Shown here: in pieces, positions 7,612 through 16,523 of the stretch
Position numbering within the stretch: the stretch's first letter is position 1
Layout: each line of letters starts with the position of its first letter
DNA from: Acidimicrobiia bacterium
Lineage (GTDB): Bacteria; Actinomycetota; Acidimicrobiia; Acidimicrobiales; Bin134
Direction: 5' to 3'
NCBI GenBank assembly: GCA_022825005.1
Contig: JAJDYU010000032.1
Span: forward strand, 1-44,307
DNA: 44,307 bases
Program-made: the position numbers and the translations under genes
Notes under the pieces: model-generated
Databases searched by the model: none
The model's input: the letters and a program-made list of their open reading frames with translations, nothing else
What the model was told of the DNA's origin: nothing

Positions 7612-9132
7612 CTAGTGGCGGAAGTGGCGTTCGCCGGTGAAGATCATGGACATGTTGTGCTCGTTGGCGGCGTCGATTACCTCTTGGTCGCGCACTGAGC
7701 CGCCGGGCTGGATGACGGTGGCGCATTGGGCTTCGGCGGCGGCGTCGAGGCCGTCGCGGAAGGGGAAGAAGGCGTCGCTGGCGCAGGCGCCGCCCGCGGC
7801 TCGGCCGGCGGCCTTCTCGGCGGCGATGCGCCCGGCGTCGCGGCGGTTCTGCTGACCGGCGCCGATGCCCACCGCTTGGCGATTGTTGGCCAACACGATG
7901 CAATTGGAGCCGACCCGGGCCGCCACCCGCCAGGCCAGCTCCAAATCGGCCCACTGGTCATCGGTGGGGGCCCGCTCGGTGACCACCTGCCAGGATGAGC
8001 GGTCCATGGACACCGTGTCGGGGGTTTGAACCAGGGCGGCGTTTCCGATGGTGCGGACCTCCAGCTCGGCGGCCTCGGGGGGTGGGGCGTGGAGCACCCG
8101 CAGATTCTTCTTCTTGGCCAGCAGGCCCAGCGCGGCCTCCTCGTATTCGGGGGCGATGAGCACCTCGGTGAACACGTCGGCCATGGCCTCGGCCATTTCG
8201 GCGGTGACCGGCCGGTTGACGGCCACGATCCCCCCGAACGCCGAGACCGGATCGCACTCGTGGGCCCGCCGATAGGCGGTGGCGATGTCGTCGGCCAGGG
8301 CCGCTCCGCAGGGGTTGGCGTGCTTGATCACCGCGGCGGCGGGGTCGTCGCCCAGCGAGTGGGCCAGCCGCCAGGCGGCGTCGGCGTCGAACACGTTGAG
8401 GTACGACATGGCCTTGCCCTGGAGCTGTTGTGATTGATCCCACCAGCTCGACTGGCCGGCGACGCGATAGCGGGCGCCGGTTTGGTGGGGGTTCTCGCCG
8501 TAGCGCAGCACCTCTTGGCGCTCCAAGGTCAGCGCCACGGTGGGGGGGAGCTCATCGGCGTCGGCATCGGTCAGCCATTCAACGATCTCCGCGTCGTAGG
8601 CGCTGGTGTGGGCGTATGCCGCTCGGGCCAGGCGGCGCCGTGTGGCGTGTGACAGCGCGCCATCGGCTTCCAGCTCTTCGAGCACTGCCGGGTAGTCGTC
8701 GGGCTGTACCACCACGCCCACCCGCTCGTGGTTCTTGGCCGCGGCCCGGACCATGGCCGGTCCCCCGATGTCGATCTGCTCCACCGAGGGGTCGGTACGG
8801 AACGGGTACAGGTTGCACACCACCAGGTCGATGGGCGTAATTCCCCGCTCGGCCAGTTCGCCCACATGGCCCGGGTTGGACAGGTCGGCCAGCAGACCCC
8901 CGTGGATCACGGGGTGGACGGTCTTGACCCGCCCGTCCAGCATCTCGGGCGCACCGGTGACCTGCTCCACCGGGGTCACCGAGACCCCGGCATCGGCCAG
9001 AGCTCGGGAGGTTCCCCCGCTGGAGATGATCTCCCACCCCAGGGCCACCAGCCGCTGGGCCAGATCGATCACCCCGGTCTTGTCGTACACCGACACCAGC
9101 ACCCTCGGCGGGTGGTCAGCTCCCTGGCTCAT
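7612..9132 (-). CDS. purH: Bifunctional AICAR transformylase / IMP cyclohydrolase
   Basis: Last two steps of IMP synthesis. 506 residues, full length. The N-terminal IMP cyclohydrolase (about 1-200) shows [47 protein letters not shown] and [16 protein letters not shown]. The C-terminal transformylase shows [38 protein letters not shown] and [19 protein letters not shown]; the Lys-His of the KHANPCG loop is catalytic. ATGA overlap with the upstream purN stop indicates translational coupling. Confidence 0.98.
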   Translation of the reverse strand: MSQGADHPPRVLVSVYDKTGVIDLAQRLVALGWEIISSGGTSRALADAGVSVTPVEQVTGAPEMLDGRVKTVHPVIHGGLLADLSNPGHVGELAERGITPIDLVVCNLYPFRTDPSVEQIDIGGPAMVRAAAKNHERVGVVVQPDDYPAVLEELEADGALSHATRRRLARAAYAHTSAYDAEIVEWLTDADADELPPTVALTLERQEVLRYGENPHQTGARYRVAGQSSWWDQSQQLQGKAMSYLNVFDADAAWRLAHSLGDDPAAAVIKHANPCGAALADDIATAYRRAHECDPVSAFGGIVAVNRPVTAEMAEAMADVFTEVLIAPEYEEAALGLLAKKKNLRVLHAPPPEAAELEVRTIGNAALVQTPDTVSMDRSSWQVVTERAPTDDQWADLELAWRVAARVGSNCIVLANNRQAVGIGAGQQNRRDAGRIAAEKAAGRAAGGACASDAFFPFRDGLDAAAEAQCATVIQPGGSVRDQEVIDAANEHNMSMIFTGERHFRH

Positions 9133-9692
9133 AGGACGTGCCCTCGGTCGATGATTTCTTGGATAGTGCGAATGTACAGGTCGCGCTCCACCGTCTTGAT
9201 GCGCTCGTGCAGCGTATCCACAGTGTCTCCGGCCTCAACCGCCACCGCCTGTTGGGCCAGGATCGGCCCGGCGTCCACCTCCAGGGTGGCCACATGCACG
9301 GTGCAGCCGGTGACCTTCACCCCGTACTCAAGGGCGTCCTCCACCGCGTGCCAACCCGGAAAGGCAGGCAGTAACGACGGATGGGTATTGAGTATGCGCC
9401 CCCCATAGGCGTCCTGCAACGGCTGATCCAACACCGTCCCAAACCCCGCCATAGCCACCAACTCGATCCCCTCGGCCTGGAGCCGCTCGGTCACCTGCCG
9501 GGTGTATCCCACCCGGTCGAAATCAGACCCAAAGCTCTCCCGCTCCACCAGCACACAGTCCAACCCGTGGCCCGCGGCCACTTTCTCGGCTTTGCAGGGC
9601 CGATCCACCAGTACCAGCGAGACGGGCAGTCCGCTGTCAGCCATGGCATCGAGAATGGTCCCACTGCCCGATGCCAGCACCGCTAGTCGCAT
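9129..9692 (-). CDS. purN: Phosphoribosylglycinamide formyltransferase
   Basis: Transfers formyl from 10-formyl-THF to GAR in purine synthesis. 187 residues, normal. Catalytic triad Asn-His-Asp: ILNTHPSLLPAFPG supplies Asn and His and TLEVDAGPILAQ supplies Asp; the N-terminus is the usual RLAVLASGSGTILDA. Minus-strand TAGGTT (9700-9705) ends 7 bases before the ATG and no Shine-Dalgarno is visible, suggesting leaderless initiation of the purN-purH operon. Confidence 0.97.
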   Translation of the reverse strand: MRLAVLASGSGTILDAMADSGLPVSLVLVDRPCKAEKVAAGHGLDCVLVERESFGSDFDRVGYTRQVTERLQAEGIELVAMAGFGTVLDQPLQDAYGGRILNTHPSLLPAFPGWHAVEDALEYGVKVTGCTVHVATLEVDAGPILAQQAVAVEAGDTVDTLHERIKTVERDLYIRTIQEIIDRGHVL

Positions 9693-9762
9693 CGAGCCGA
9701 ACCTACCACCCGCCTCGCGGGCTGCCCGGGATGTCTTTTGGCCAGTCGTTTCGCCCCCTCGG

Positions 9763-10647
9763 TCAGAGGGCGGCGACCACCTCGGCCATGATGTCGCCGG
9801 CTTCGCTGGGGCTCTGGCCGATGCGGACTCCGGCGGCGGCCAAGGCGTCCATTTTGGCCTGGGCGGTGCCTTTGCCGCCCGACACGATGGCGCCGGCGTG
9901 ACCCATCTTCTTGCCGGGGGGAGCGGTGAGGCCGGCGATGTAGGCCACCACCGGCTTGGACACGTTGGCGGCGATGAACTCGGCGGCCTCTTCTTCGGCC
10001 GAGCCTCCGATCTCGCCGATCATCATAACGGCTTCGGTCTCGGGATCTGCCTCGAAGGCGGCCAGGCAGTCGATGAAAGAGGTGCCCGGCACCGGGTCGC
10101 CGCCGATGCCCACACAGGTGGTGCAGCCGATGTCCTTCTGCTTCAGCTCGTACAGCGCCTGGTAGGTGAGGGTGCCCGAGCGGCTCACTATCCCCACCGG
10201 GCCGCCCTCCTTGGCGATATGCCCCGCGGTGATGCCTATGTTGGCCTTGCCGGGGCTGATGAGGCCGGGACAGTTGGGACCGAGCAGCCGCACATCGGGG
10301 TAGTCGGCCTTGAGCTTGTTGAAGAAGTAGGCCTCGTCGTGCATGGGCACGCCCTCGGTGATGACCACGATCAGCTCCACCCCGCCCTCGGCGGCCTCGA
10401 GCACCGCGCTGCGCACGCCGGCGGCGGGGATGAACACGCACGACACGTTGGCCCCCGTGGCGGCCACGGCATCGGCCACGGAGGCGAAGATGGGGATCCC
10501 CTCCACATCGGTGCCGGCCTTCTTGGGGTTGGTGCCGGCCACCACCTGGGTGCCGTAGTCCCGGTTCAGCAGGCCGTAGTACCGGCCCTGGCTCCCGGTG
10601 AGGCCTTGGTAGACCACCTTGGTGTTCTCGTCGACAAAGATGCTCAT
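9763..10647 (-). CDS. sucD: Succinyl-CoA ligase, alpha subunit
   Basis: Substrate-level phosphorylation step of the TCA cycle; binds CoA and carries the phosphohistidine. 294 residues. [21 protein letters not shown] at the N-terminus, [28 protein letters not shown] and [17 protein letters not shown], whose histidine is the phosphorylated residue. Its ATG overlaps the sucC stop by 4 bases, so the heterodimer subunits are translationally coupled. Confidence 0.98.
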   Translation of the reverse strand: MSIFVDENTKVVYQGLTGSQGRYYGLLNRDYGTQVVAGTNPKKAGTDVEGIPIFASVADAVAATGANVSCVFIPAAGVRSAVLEAAEGGVELIVVITEGVPMHDEAYFFNKLKADYPDVRLLGPNCPGLISPGKANIGITAGHIAKEGGPVGIVSRSGTLTYQALYELKQKDIGCTTCVGIGGDPVPGTSFIDCLAAFEADPETEAVMMIGEIGGSAEEEAAEFIAANVSKPVVAYIAGLTAPPGKKMGHAGAIVSGGKGTAQAKMDALAAAGVRIGQSPSEAGDIMAEVVAAL

Positions 10648-11792
10648 GATGCGGCCCCTTCTGCGAGGGCAACGGCTTCTCGGGCCGCTTCCAGCATGGT
10701 GGGCGCCATCATGAGCCGGTCGCTCAGATGGGGCTGGAGCAACGCCCGGCCCTCGTCGGCGTTGGTGCCGTCGAGCCGAATCACGATGGGCGAGGCGATG
10801 TCCACCCGACTCATGGCCTCGATGATCCCGTTGGCCACTTCCTCACCCCGGGTGATGCCCCCGAAGATGTTTATGAATATCGACTGAACGTCGGGGTCGT
10901 TGTTGATCACCTCGAGCGCCCCTGACATCACATCGGCGTTGGCGCCGCCTCCGATATCCAAGAAGTTGGCCGGTTTGCCGCCCACCTGGTTCACCACGTC
11001 CACCGTGCTCATGGCCAGTCCGGCGCCGTTGGCGATCACTCCCACCGAGCCCTCCAGGCCCACATATTGCAGCCCCTTAACGTGGGCGGCGGCCTCCCGC
11101 TCGTCGCGGGGCTGGGTGGCGTCAAAGGGGGCCAGGTCGTGGCGGAATCCAGCGTTGCCGTCGAGGGTGACCTTGGCGTCGAGCACATGCACCTTGCCCT
11201 CGGGAGTCACGATTAGCGGGTTGATCTCCACCAGGTCGGCGTCACCAGAGGTGTAGGCCTCGTAAAGCTTCAACAGCAGCTCCACCGTTTGGTCGGTGAC
11301 ATCGGGGTTGAGGTTGGCGGCCAGCACCCATTGACGGCACTGGTCCTCGCTGAGGCCGTGTACCGGATCGACCCAGATCTTGGCGATGGCGTCGGGGTTC
11401 TCCTCGGCCACGGTCTCGATCTCCACCCCGCCCTCGGCCGACAGCATCCCGAGATGCGCTTTGGCCGACCGGTCGAGGGTGAAGCTCACGTAGTACTCCT
11501 CGGCGATGTCGGAGGCCTTCTCGATCCACAGGTTCTCCACGATGTGGCCCCGGATGTCGAGGCCCAAGATGTTGGACGCATGGGTGCGCACGGCGTCGAT
11601 GTCGGGGGCGAACTTCACGCCCCCGGCCTTGCCCCGCCCGCCGGTGTGTACCTGGGCCTTCACCATCACCGGCGTTCCCAGCCGCTCCGCGGCGGCCACC
11701 GCGTCGTCCACGGTGGTGACCGCCTCACCGGGCGACACCGGCATGCCGTATGACGCGAAGAACTGTTTTCCCTGATATTCGAATAGATCCAC
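10644..11792 (-). CDS. sucC: Succinyl-CoA ligase, beta subunit
   Basis: ATP-grasp subunit that binds nucleotide and succinate. From GTG at 11792 it gives 382 residues starting VDLFEYQGKQFFASYGMPV, the universal sucC start, so the much longer open frame upstream is ignored. Landmarks: PVMVKAQVHTGGRGKAGGVK for nucleotide binding, VEINPLIVT, LDAKVTLDGNAGFR, and NGAGLAMSTVDVVN with GGGANADV in the ligase domain. A GGGGAG sequence lies a few bases before the GTG. Confidence 0.97.
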   Translation of the reverse strand: MDLFEYQGKQFFASYGMPVSPGEAVTTVDDAVAAAERLGTPVMVKAQVHTGGRGKAGGVKFAPDIDAVRTHASNILGLDIRGHIVENLWIEKASDIAEEYYVSFTLDRSAKAHLGMLSAEGGVEIETVAEENPDAIAKIWVDPVHGLSEDQCRQWVLAANLNPDVTDQTVELLLKLYEAYTSGDADLVEINPLIVTPEGKVHVLDAKVTLDGNAGFRHDLAPFDATQPRDEREAAAHVKGLQYVGLEGSVGVIANGAGLAMSTVDVVNQVGGKPANFLDIGGGANADVMSGALEVINNDPDVQSIFINIFGGITRGEEVANGIIEAMSRVDIASPIVIRLDGTNADEGRALLQPHLSDRLMMAPTMLEAAREAVALAEGAAS

Positions 11793-11915
11793 GGGCTCCC
11801 CAATGCAGCGCGATGGCCAAGTTTGCGGTGTGATTCGGCGATGGTTCGTACCGCCGTTGCTTCGCCGCGATACTAGGAGCAACACCGTCTGTGGTAGCGA
11901 ACCGAGGAAGGACTC

Positions 11916-12386
11916 GTGCCCGTCGCATCTGGACCCAAAATCACCCCGCTGCGAGCGATTGTCTACACCGTGGTCAGCATTGGGCTCGGGGTGGGGCTGG
12001 TGTTCGCCGTGGTGTCGCTGGCCGGCTCCGATCAGATCGAAGTGAAGTTGGGCGACGACGATTTCAACGCAGGCGACGCCGAGAACCTGGCCGCCGAGAT
12101 CGCCGAGCGGGGGCCGGTGCCGTGGGCCCCGCTGAGCCGGGGCCGCAGCATCTGGATCAACCACATCGGCGACGATCCCGAGATGGGATGGTTCGCCTTC
12201 GACGTGCAGTCGCCCGGGGCCACCGGCGACTGCGTGGTGGATTGGGACGCCGACCGGAAGCTGTTCATCGACACCTGCGATCCGGCGCTGGTGTTCTCGG
12301 CCACCGGCGACGGCCTGACCCAGTTCGGAGTATGGGTGGACGACGGCGACCTCTTCGTAGACGTCAACGCCAACGACGGCCCCTGA
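11916..12386 (+). CDS. Membrane-anchored conserved protein, possible Rieske-like fold without ligands
   Basis: 156 residues from GTG 11916, which is preceded by GAGGAAGG, a good ribosome-binding site. One transmembrane helix at about 12-37 (IVYTVVSIGLGVGLVFAVVSLAG) anchors a roughly 115-residue exported domain. The later part (TGDCVVDWDADRKLFIDTCDPALVFSA in outline, then DDGDLFVDVN) resembles the C-terminal portion of Rieske-like beta domains, but no CxH pair is present, so no cluster can be bound. Function unknown. It runs convergently into pcrA with a 23-base overlap. Confidence 0.6.
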   Translation: MPVASGPKITPLRAIVYTVVSIGLGVGLVFAVVSLAGSDQIEVKLGDDDFNAGDAENLAAEIAERGPVPWAPLSRGRSIWINHIGDDPEMGWFAFDVQSPGATGDCVVDWDADRKLFIDTCDPALVFSATGDGLTQFGVWVDDGDLFVDVNANDGP

Positions 12387-14325
12387 CCGTGCCGAGGTTG
12401 TACACCAGTTCTTCGGGGATCTCCTCCAAGAACCTTGATGGCGCGTTGTACTGCGTCCTGCCGTGGACGGTACGGCTCCAGGCGTGGGTCAAGTACAGGC
12501 GCTGCCGAGCCCGGGTGATGCCCACATATGCCAGTCGGCGCTCCTCTTCTAGCTCGTCGGGCTCGGTGACCGAGCGGAAGTGGGGAAACACATCTTCTTC
12601 CATGCCGATCAAAAACACCACGGGATACTCCAGGCCCTTGGCCGAGTGAAGAGTCATCAGGGTGAGCATGGAATCGTCGGTCATCTCATCGGTGTCCGAC
12701 ACCAAGCTGACTAACTCGAGGAAGTCGCTCACGTTCTCGCTCTCGGTGGCCGCGCTGATCAGCTCGTCGAGGTTCTCCAGTCGACCCTGGGCCTGCACGC
12801 TGACCTCGGTGTTGCCTGTGGTCTCGCTGACCGCCTCGACCTCCAACTGATCTAGATAACCGCTCTTTTCCAGCAGGTGCTCCAGCACCGCGGCCGGTCC
12901 GCTGTCCAGCCGCTCGCCGGCTTCGGCGATCACGCCCAGAAACTCTTGGATCCCGCGGAGCGCCTTGCCCTTGACCCCGGCCTCGGCGGCGTGTCCCAAG
13001 GCGTCCATCAGCGTCAGGCCGTGGGATTCGGCCCATGCCTCCAGCTTGGCCACCGAACCGTCGCCCACCCCCCGCTTGGGCGTGTTCAATACCCGGCGCA
13101 GGCTCACAGCGTCTCCGGGGTTGACCGCGACCCGCAGATAGGCCAGCGCATCTCTGACCTCCCGGCGGTCGTAGAAGCGGGTGCCGCCGATGAGCTGGTA
13201 GGGCACCCCGGCCTCCATCAACAGCTCTTCCACCACCCGGCTCTGGGCGTTGGTTCGGTAGAACACGGCCATCTCGTCCCAGCGGTGCTGCTCGTCGTCG
13301 TGGAGGCGGAATGCCTCCCGCACAACCCAGCGGGCCTCCTCGTACTCGTCGGAGGCGCAGTACCGAACGATGCGCTCGCCGTCGGACTGGTCGGACCACA
13401 GGTTCTTGGGCTTGCGGCTGAGGTTGTTGGCGATCACCGCGTTGGCCGCGCTCAAGATGCGCTGGGTGGAGCGGTAGTTCTGCTCCAACAGAACCACGGT
13501 GGCTTCTTCGAAGGCCCGCTCGAACTCCAGGATGTTGCGGATGTCGGCCCCCCGGAAGCGGTACACCGACTGGTCGGCGTCGCCCACCACGAACACGTTG
13601 CGGTGCTCTTGGCCCAGCAGCAGCACGAGCTGGTTCTGCACGCTGTTGGTGTCCTGATATTCGTCCACCAGCACGTGCTCGAACCGGCGGCGGTAGCGAT
13701 CCAGCACGTCGGGCTGTTGGCGGAACAGGTTTACGGTGGTGCCCAGCAGATCGTCGAAGTCCATGGCCCCGGCCCGGCGGAGGCGCTGCTGGTACTCGTC
13801 GTAGACCTCGCCGATGCGGCGCTCGAACACGTTGGCCGCCCGGTCTTTGTACTGGGCCACGCTGGTCATCTCGTTTTTGGCCGCGCTGACGGCGGCGTGA
13901 ATCGACCGGGGGGGCATCTGCTTGGGGTCGAAGCCGAAATCGTTGAGGATGTAGCGGGTGAGCCGCACCGAGTCGGCCTGGTCGTAGATGGTGAAGCTGG
14001 AGGGGAAGTCGATGGCCTCGTGCTCGTAGCGCAGGATGCGGGCGCAGGCCGAGTGGAAGGTGCTCACCCACATCTTGTCGGCCACCGGGCCCACCAGGGC
14101 GCCCACCCGGTGCTTCATTTCCTGGGCCGCCTTGTTGGTGAAGGTGATGGCCAGCAGGGCGAACGGGGAAATGCCCAGTTCATCGATGAGGTAGGCGATG
14201 CGGTGGGTGAGCACTCGGGTCTTGCCCGATCCGGCCCCGGCGACCACCAGAATGGGACCTCCAGGATGGGTGACCGCGTCGATCTGAGCCGGGTTCAGCC
14301 CCTCGGTGAGCGCGGTCGCTGGCAT
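12364..14325 (-). CDS. pcrA: UvrD/PcrA-type SF1 DNA helicase
   Basis: ATP-dependent 3'-5' DNA helicase in repair and replication restart. 653 residues. Motifs in order: Q motif LNPAQIDAV, Walker A VAGAGSGKTRVL, Ia FTNKAAQEMKHRV, II VDEYQDTN, III VGDADQSVYRFRGAD, IV LEQNYRSTQRIL, V TLMTLHSAKGLEYPVVF and VI EEERRLAYVGITRARQ. It is shorter than typical PcrA (about 720 or more) because the Tudor-like C-terminal tail that contacts RNA polymerase seems absent. Minus-strand TAGTGT (14332-14337) ends 6 bases before the ATG, consistent with a leaderless mRNA. Confidence 0.93.
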   Translation of the reverse strand: MPATALTEGLNPAQIDAVTHPGGPILVVAGAGSGKTRVLTHRIAYLIDELGISPFALLAITFTNKAAQEMKHRVGALVGPVADKMWVSTFHSACARILRYEHEAIDFPSSFTIYDQADSVRLTRYILNDFGFDPKQMPPRSIHAAVSAAKNEMTSVAQYKDRAANVFERRIGEVYDEYQQRLRRAGAMDFDDLLGTTVNLFRQQPDVLDRYRRRFEHVLVDEYQDTNSVQNQLVLLLGQEHRNVFVVGDADQSVYRFRGADIRNILEFERAFEEATVVLLEQNYRSTQRILSAANAVIANNLSRKPKNLWSDQSDGERIVRYCASDEYEEARWVVREAFRLHDDEQHRWDEMAVFYRTNAQSRVVEELLMEAGVPYQLIGGTRFYDRREVRDALAYLRVAVNPGDAVSLRRVLNTPKRGVGDGSVAKLEAWAESHGLTLMDALGHAAEAGVKGKALRGIQEFLGVIAEAGERLDSGPAAVLEHLLEKSGYLDQLEVEAVSETTGNTEVSVQAQGRLENLDELISAATESENVSDFLELVSLVSDTDEMTDDSMLTLMTLHSAKGLEYPVVFLIGMEEDVFPHFRSVTEPDELEEERRLAYVGITRARQRLYLTHAWSRTVHGRTQYNAPSRFLEEIPEELVYNLGTVRGRRWR

Positions 14326-14375
14326 TGATTCACACTACCGATGGGCATGTCAGTTTGACGGGTAGTGTCGCCCGG
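14326..14375. promoter_or_regulatory. 50-bp divergent promoter between pcrA and the LLM gene
   Basis: The hexamer TAGTGT occurs on both strands (minus 14332-14337, plus 14363-14368), each 6-7 bases before its start codon. With flanks this is a perfect 8-bp inverted repeat, ACACTACC/GGTAGTGT, spanning the gap. The simplest reading is two back-to-back leaderless -10 elements. With only 50 bases between the genes, the two RNA polymerase sites must overlap, so the promoters probably interfere with each other. Confidence 0.5.
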
Positions 14376-15305
14376 ATGGGGAAGTTTCGGTTTGGGGTGC
14401 AGGCTCGGGGGCTGACCGGCGCTGAGGAGTGGCGGGAGATGGCTCGGCGGGCGGAGGGGCTGGGGTACGACGTCTTCTGCATGCCCGACCATTTCGACCA
14501 GGGGCCCGCTCCGATGGTGGCGCTGGCCTTCGCCGCTGAGGCCACCACCACGCTGCGATTGGGGACCATGGTGGTGGCTAACGACTTCCGCCACCCGGCG
14601 GCGCTGGCCAAAGAGGCGGCCACGCTGGATGTGCTGTCCGGCGGGCGGTTCGAGTTGGGCATCGGGGCCGGATGGCAGAACAGCGACTACCAGAGCACCG
14701 GCATCGCCATGGACCGGCCCGGCGTGCGGATCGAGCGTCTCGGCGAGGCGGTGGCCATCATCAAGGGGCTGCTGGCCGGTGAGACGGTCACGTTCTCGGG
14801 CCGGCACTACACCATCGACGGCCTTGAGGGACTGCCCGAGCCGGTTCGCCCGGGAGGCCCGCCGCTGTTCGTGGCCGGAGGCTCTGAGCGGGTGCTGCGG
14901 TTAGCCGCCCGAACGGCCGACATCGTGGGGGTGAATCCCAACATGGCTGCCGGGGTCATCGACAACCGTGTGGGATCGTCGGCCACTGCCGATGCCACCG
15001 CGGCCAAGATCGACTGGATCAGCGAGAGCGCCGGAGCGCGGTTCGACGGCTTGGAACTGCACTCCCGGGTCCATGTGGCCCGAATTACCGACGACAAGCG
15101 GAGCTTTGCCGGCGCGCTGGCCCCGGCGTTGGGATTGGACACCGACCAAGCCCTGGCCTCGCCCCACAGCCTGATCGGGACTGCACAAGAGGTGGCAGAC
15201 AAGCTGGTTCGCCAGCGAGAGGAACTGGGCATCAGCTACATCGGATTGTCAATCGAGTCCATGGACGAGATGGCCCCAGTAGTGGCCAGCCTGGCCGGAA
15301 CCTGA
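14376..15305 (+). CDS. LLM-class F420-dependent oxidoreductase
   Basis: 309 residues from ATG 14376, chosen because the conserved MGKFRFGVQARG start begins here and a TAGTGT hexamer precedes it by 7 bases. It is a luciferase-like monooxygenase TIM barrel: DVFCMPDHF, LRLGTMVVANDFRHPA, AKEAATLDVLSGGRFELGIGAGW, PGVRIERLGEAV, GPPLFVAGGSERVLRLAART. The GAGW segment and the DHF start are typical of F420 users such as the MSMEG_2516-type family (TIGR03621-like). The substrate is unknown. It is the clearest hint of an actinobacterial host. Confidence 0.9.
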   Translation: MGKFRFGVQARGLTGAEEWREMARRAEGLGYDVFCMPDHFDQGPAPMVALAFAAEATTTLRLGTMVVANDFRHPAALAKEAATLDVLSGGRFELGIGAGWQNSDYQSTGIAMDRPGVRIERLGEAVAIIKGLLAGETVTFSGRHYTIDGLEGLPEPVRPGGPPLFVAGGSERVLRLAARTADIVGVNPNMAAGVIDNRVGSSATADATAAKIDWISESAGARFDGLELHSRVHVARITDDKRSFAGALAPALGLDTDQALASPHSLIGTAQEVADKLVRQREELGISYIGLSIESMDEMAPVVASLAGT

Positions 15306-15353
15306 CCTTCTCTTATCGGTACTCCGATCGAGGCCATTAGTGTTAATGCCCCT

Positions 15354-16523
15354 ATGTCTGAGGTAGAAGCCACTGCCGAAGAATCTGCGGCCGAGCCCGA
15401 ACCTGTCGCGGAGCCAGAACCCGAGGACGAAGCCGCCGCCGAAGAACCCAAAGTCGAACCCGAGGCCGCTGCTGACCTGAAGCCGGAGGCGCCGCCGGGG
15501 GAGCCGGCGTCGCCCACGGTGGACGGGTTGACCGGGGGGACCATTGTGTCGGGGGCGGTCAAGACCAAGGCCGCCCACGAAGTTGAGCTAGATCTGGGCG
15601 GCGGGAGGATCGGCGTTATCAGCCAGCGCTATTGGGGCGACGACCCGGCCGCCGACCTCACGCAGCAGTGCGTGCTGGGCGAGGTGGTCAACGCCGCCGT
15701 GCTGGTGAGAGAAGACCACAAGGGGCGCATTGTGCTGTCGCGGCTGTGGGCCATGCAGCAGATCGCCTGGGTGGATATCGCCCGGTCCGCCGCCGCCAAT
15801 GAGGCCGTCACCGGCACCATCACCGCAGTGGTCAAGGGCGGGCTGTCGTGCGACGTGGGGGTGCGTGGGTTCATCCCTTCGTCGCTCATCGACGTGGAGC
15901 CGGTGGAGAACCTCCAGGCGCTGGTTGGCCGGGAGGTGCAATGCAAGGTGGTGGAGGCCGATCAGGTGTCGGGCCGCCTGGTGCTTTCGCGCAAAGCCGT
16001 GGTCCGGGCCGAGCAGCGCAAGGCGGCCAAGGCGTTCCTAGAGACCATGTCGGCTGGAGACGAGTACACCGGCAAGGTGGTGGACATCCAAGACTTCGGT
16101 GCGTTCGTAGACATCAACGGCGTGCGGGGCCTGGTCCACGCCACCGAGTTGGGGTGGAAGCGGGTGCAGCATCCCAACGAGGTGGTGAGCGTGGGTGACG
16201 AGGTGCAGGTGAAGGTCAAGTCGATCCAAAAGCCCAAGCAGCGGGTGAACCTCACCATGAAGCTCACCCCCGACCCGTTGCTTGGTCTGGATGTGGGCGG
16301 TCTGATGACCGGCCGGGTCACCCGTTTGGCCGACTTCGGCGCATTCGTGGCCATCAACGACGAGATCGAGGGCCTGGTCCACATCACCGAGATGGCCGAG
16401 TACCGGGTGTACCACCCCGAGGAGATCGTCCTCCCCGGCGAAGAAGTATGGGTCAAAGTCCTAGCCGTCGACCGTAAACGCCGCCGAGTAGACCTCTCCA
16501 TCTCCCAAGCCATCGCCGGCTAG
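15354..16523 (+). CDS. S1 RNA-binding domain protein (ribosomal protein S1-like)
   Basis: 389 residues. An acidic, Ala/Pro/Glu-rich, probably disordered N-terminus (1-58) is followed by four S1 OB-fold repeats at about 60-127, 147-212, 234-302 and 315-386. The last two are the most regular (GKVVDIQDFGAFVDINGVRG, then GRVTRLADFGAFVAINDEIEG, each followed by GLVH). It is shorter than typical actinobacterial RpsA (about 480 residues) and lacks its usual opening, so it is probably a paralogous S1-domain protein. Candidate -10 GTTAAT (15342-15347) is 6 bases before the ATG. Its stop shares a CTAG palindrome with the stop of the convergent gene. Confidence 0.85.
   Translation: MSEVEATAEESAAEPEPVAEPEPEDEAAAEEPKVEPEAAADLKPEAPPGEPASPTVDGLTGGTIVSGAVKTKAAHEVELDLGGGRIGVISQRYWGDDPAADLTQQCVLGEVVNAAVLVREDHKGRIVLSRLWAMQQIAWVDIARSAAANEAVTGTITAVVKGGLSCDVGVRGFIPSSLIDVEPVENLQALVGREVQCKVVEADQVSGRLVLSRKAVVRAEQRKAAKAFLETMSAGDEYTGKVVDIQDFGAFVDINGVRGLVHATELGWKRVQHPNEVVSVGDEVQVKVKSIQKPKQRVNLTMKLTPDPLLGLDVGGLMTGRVTRLADFGAFVAINDEIEGLVHITEMAEYRVYHPEEIVLPGEEVWVKVLAVDRKRRRVDLSISQAIAG

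Noticed and set aside
11793..12164. 124-codon upstream extension of sucC
   Set aside because: The universal sucC N-terminus starts at GTG 11792; the extension overlaps the oppositely oriented membrane-protein gene and has no conserved sequence.
12877..14328. 483-codon plus-strand frame opposite pcrA
   Set aside because: Antisense of the helicase motifs, with no domain, no ribosome-binding site and low-complexity His/Val composition.
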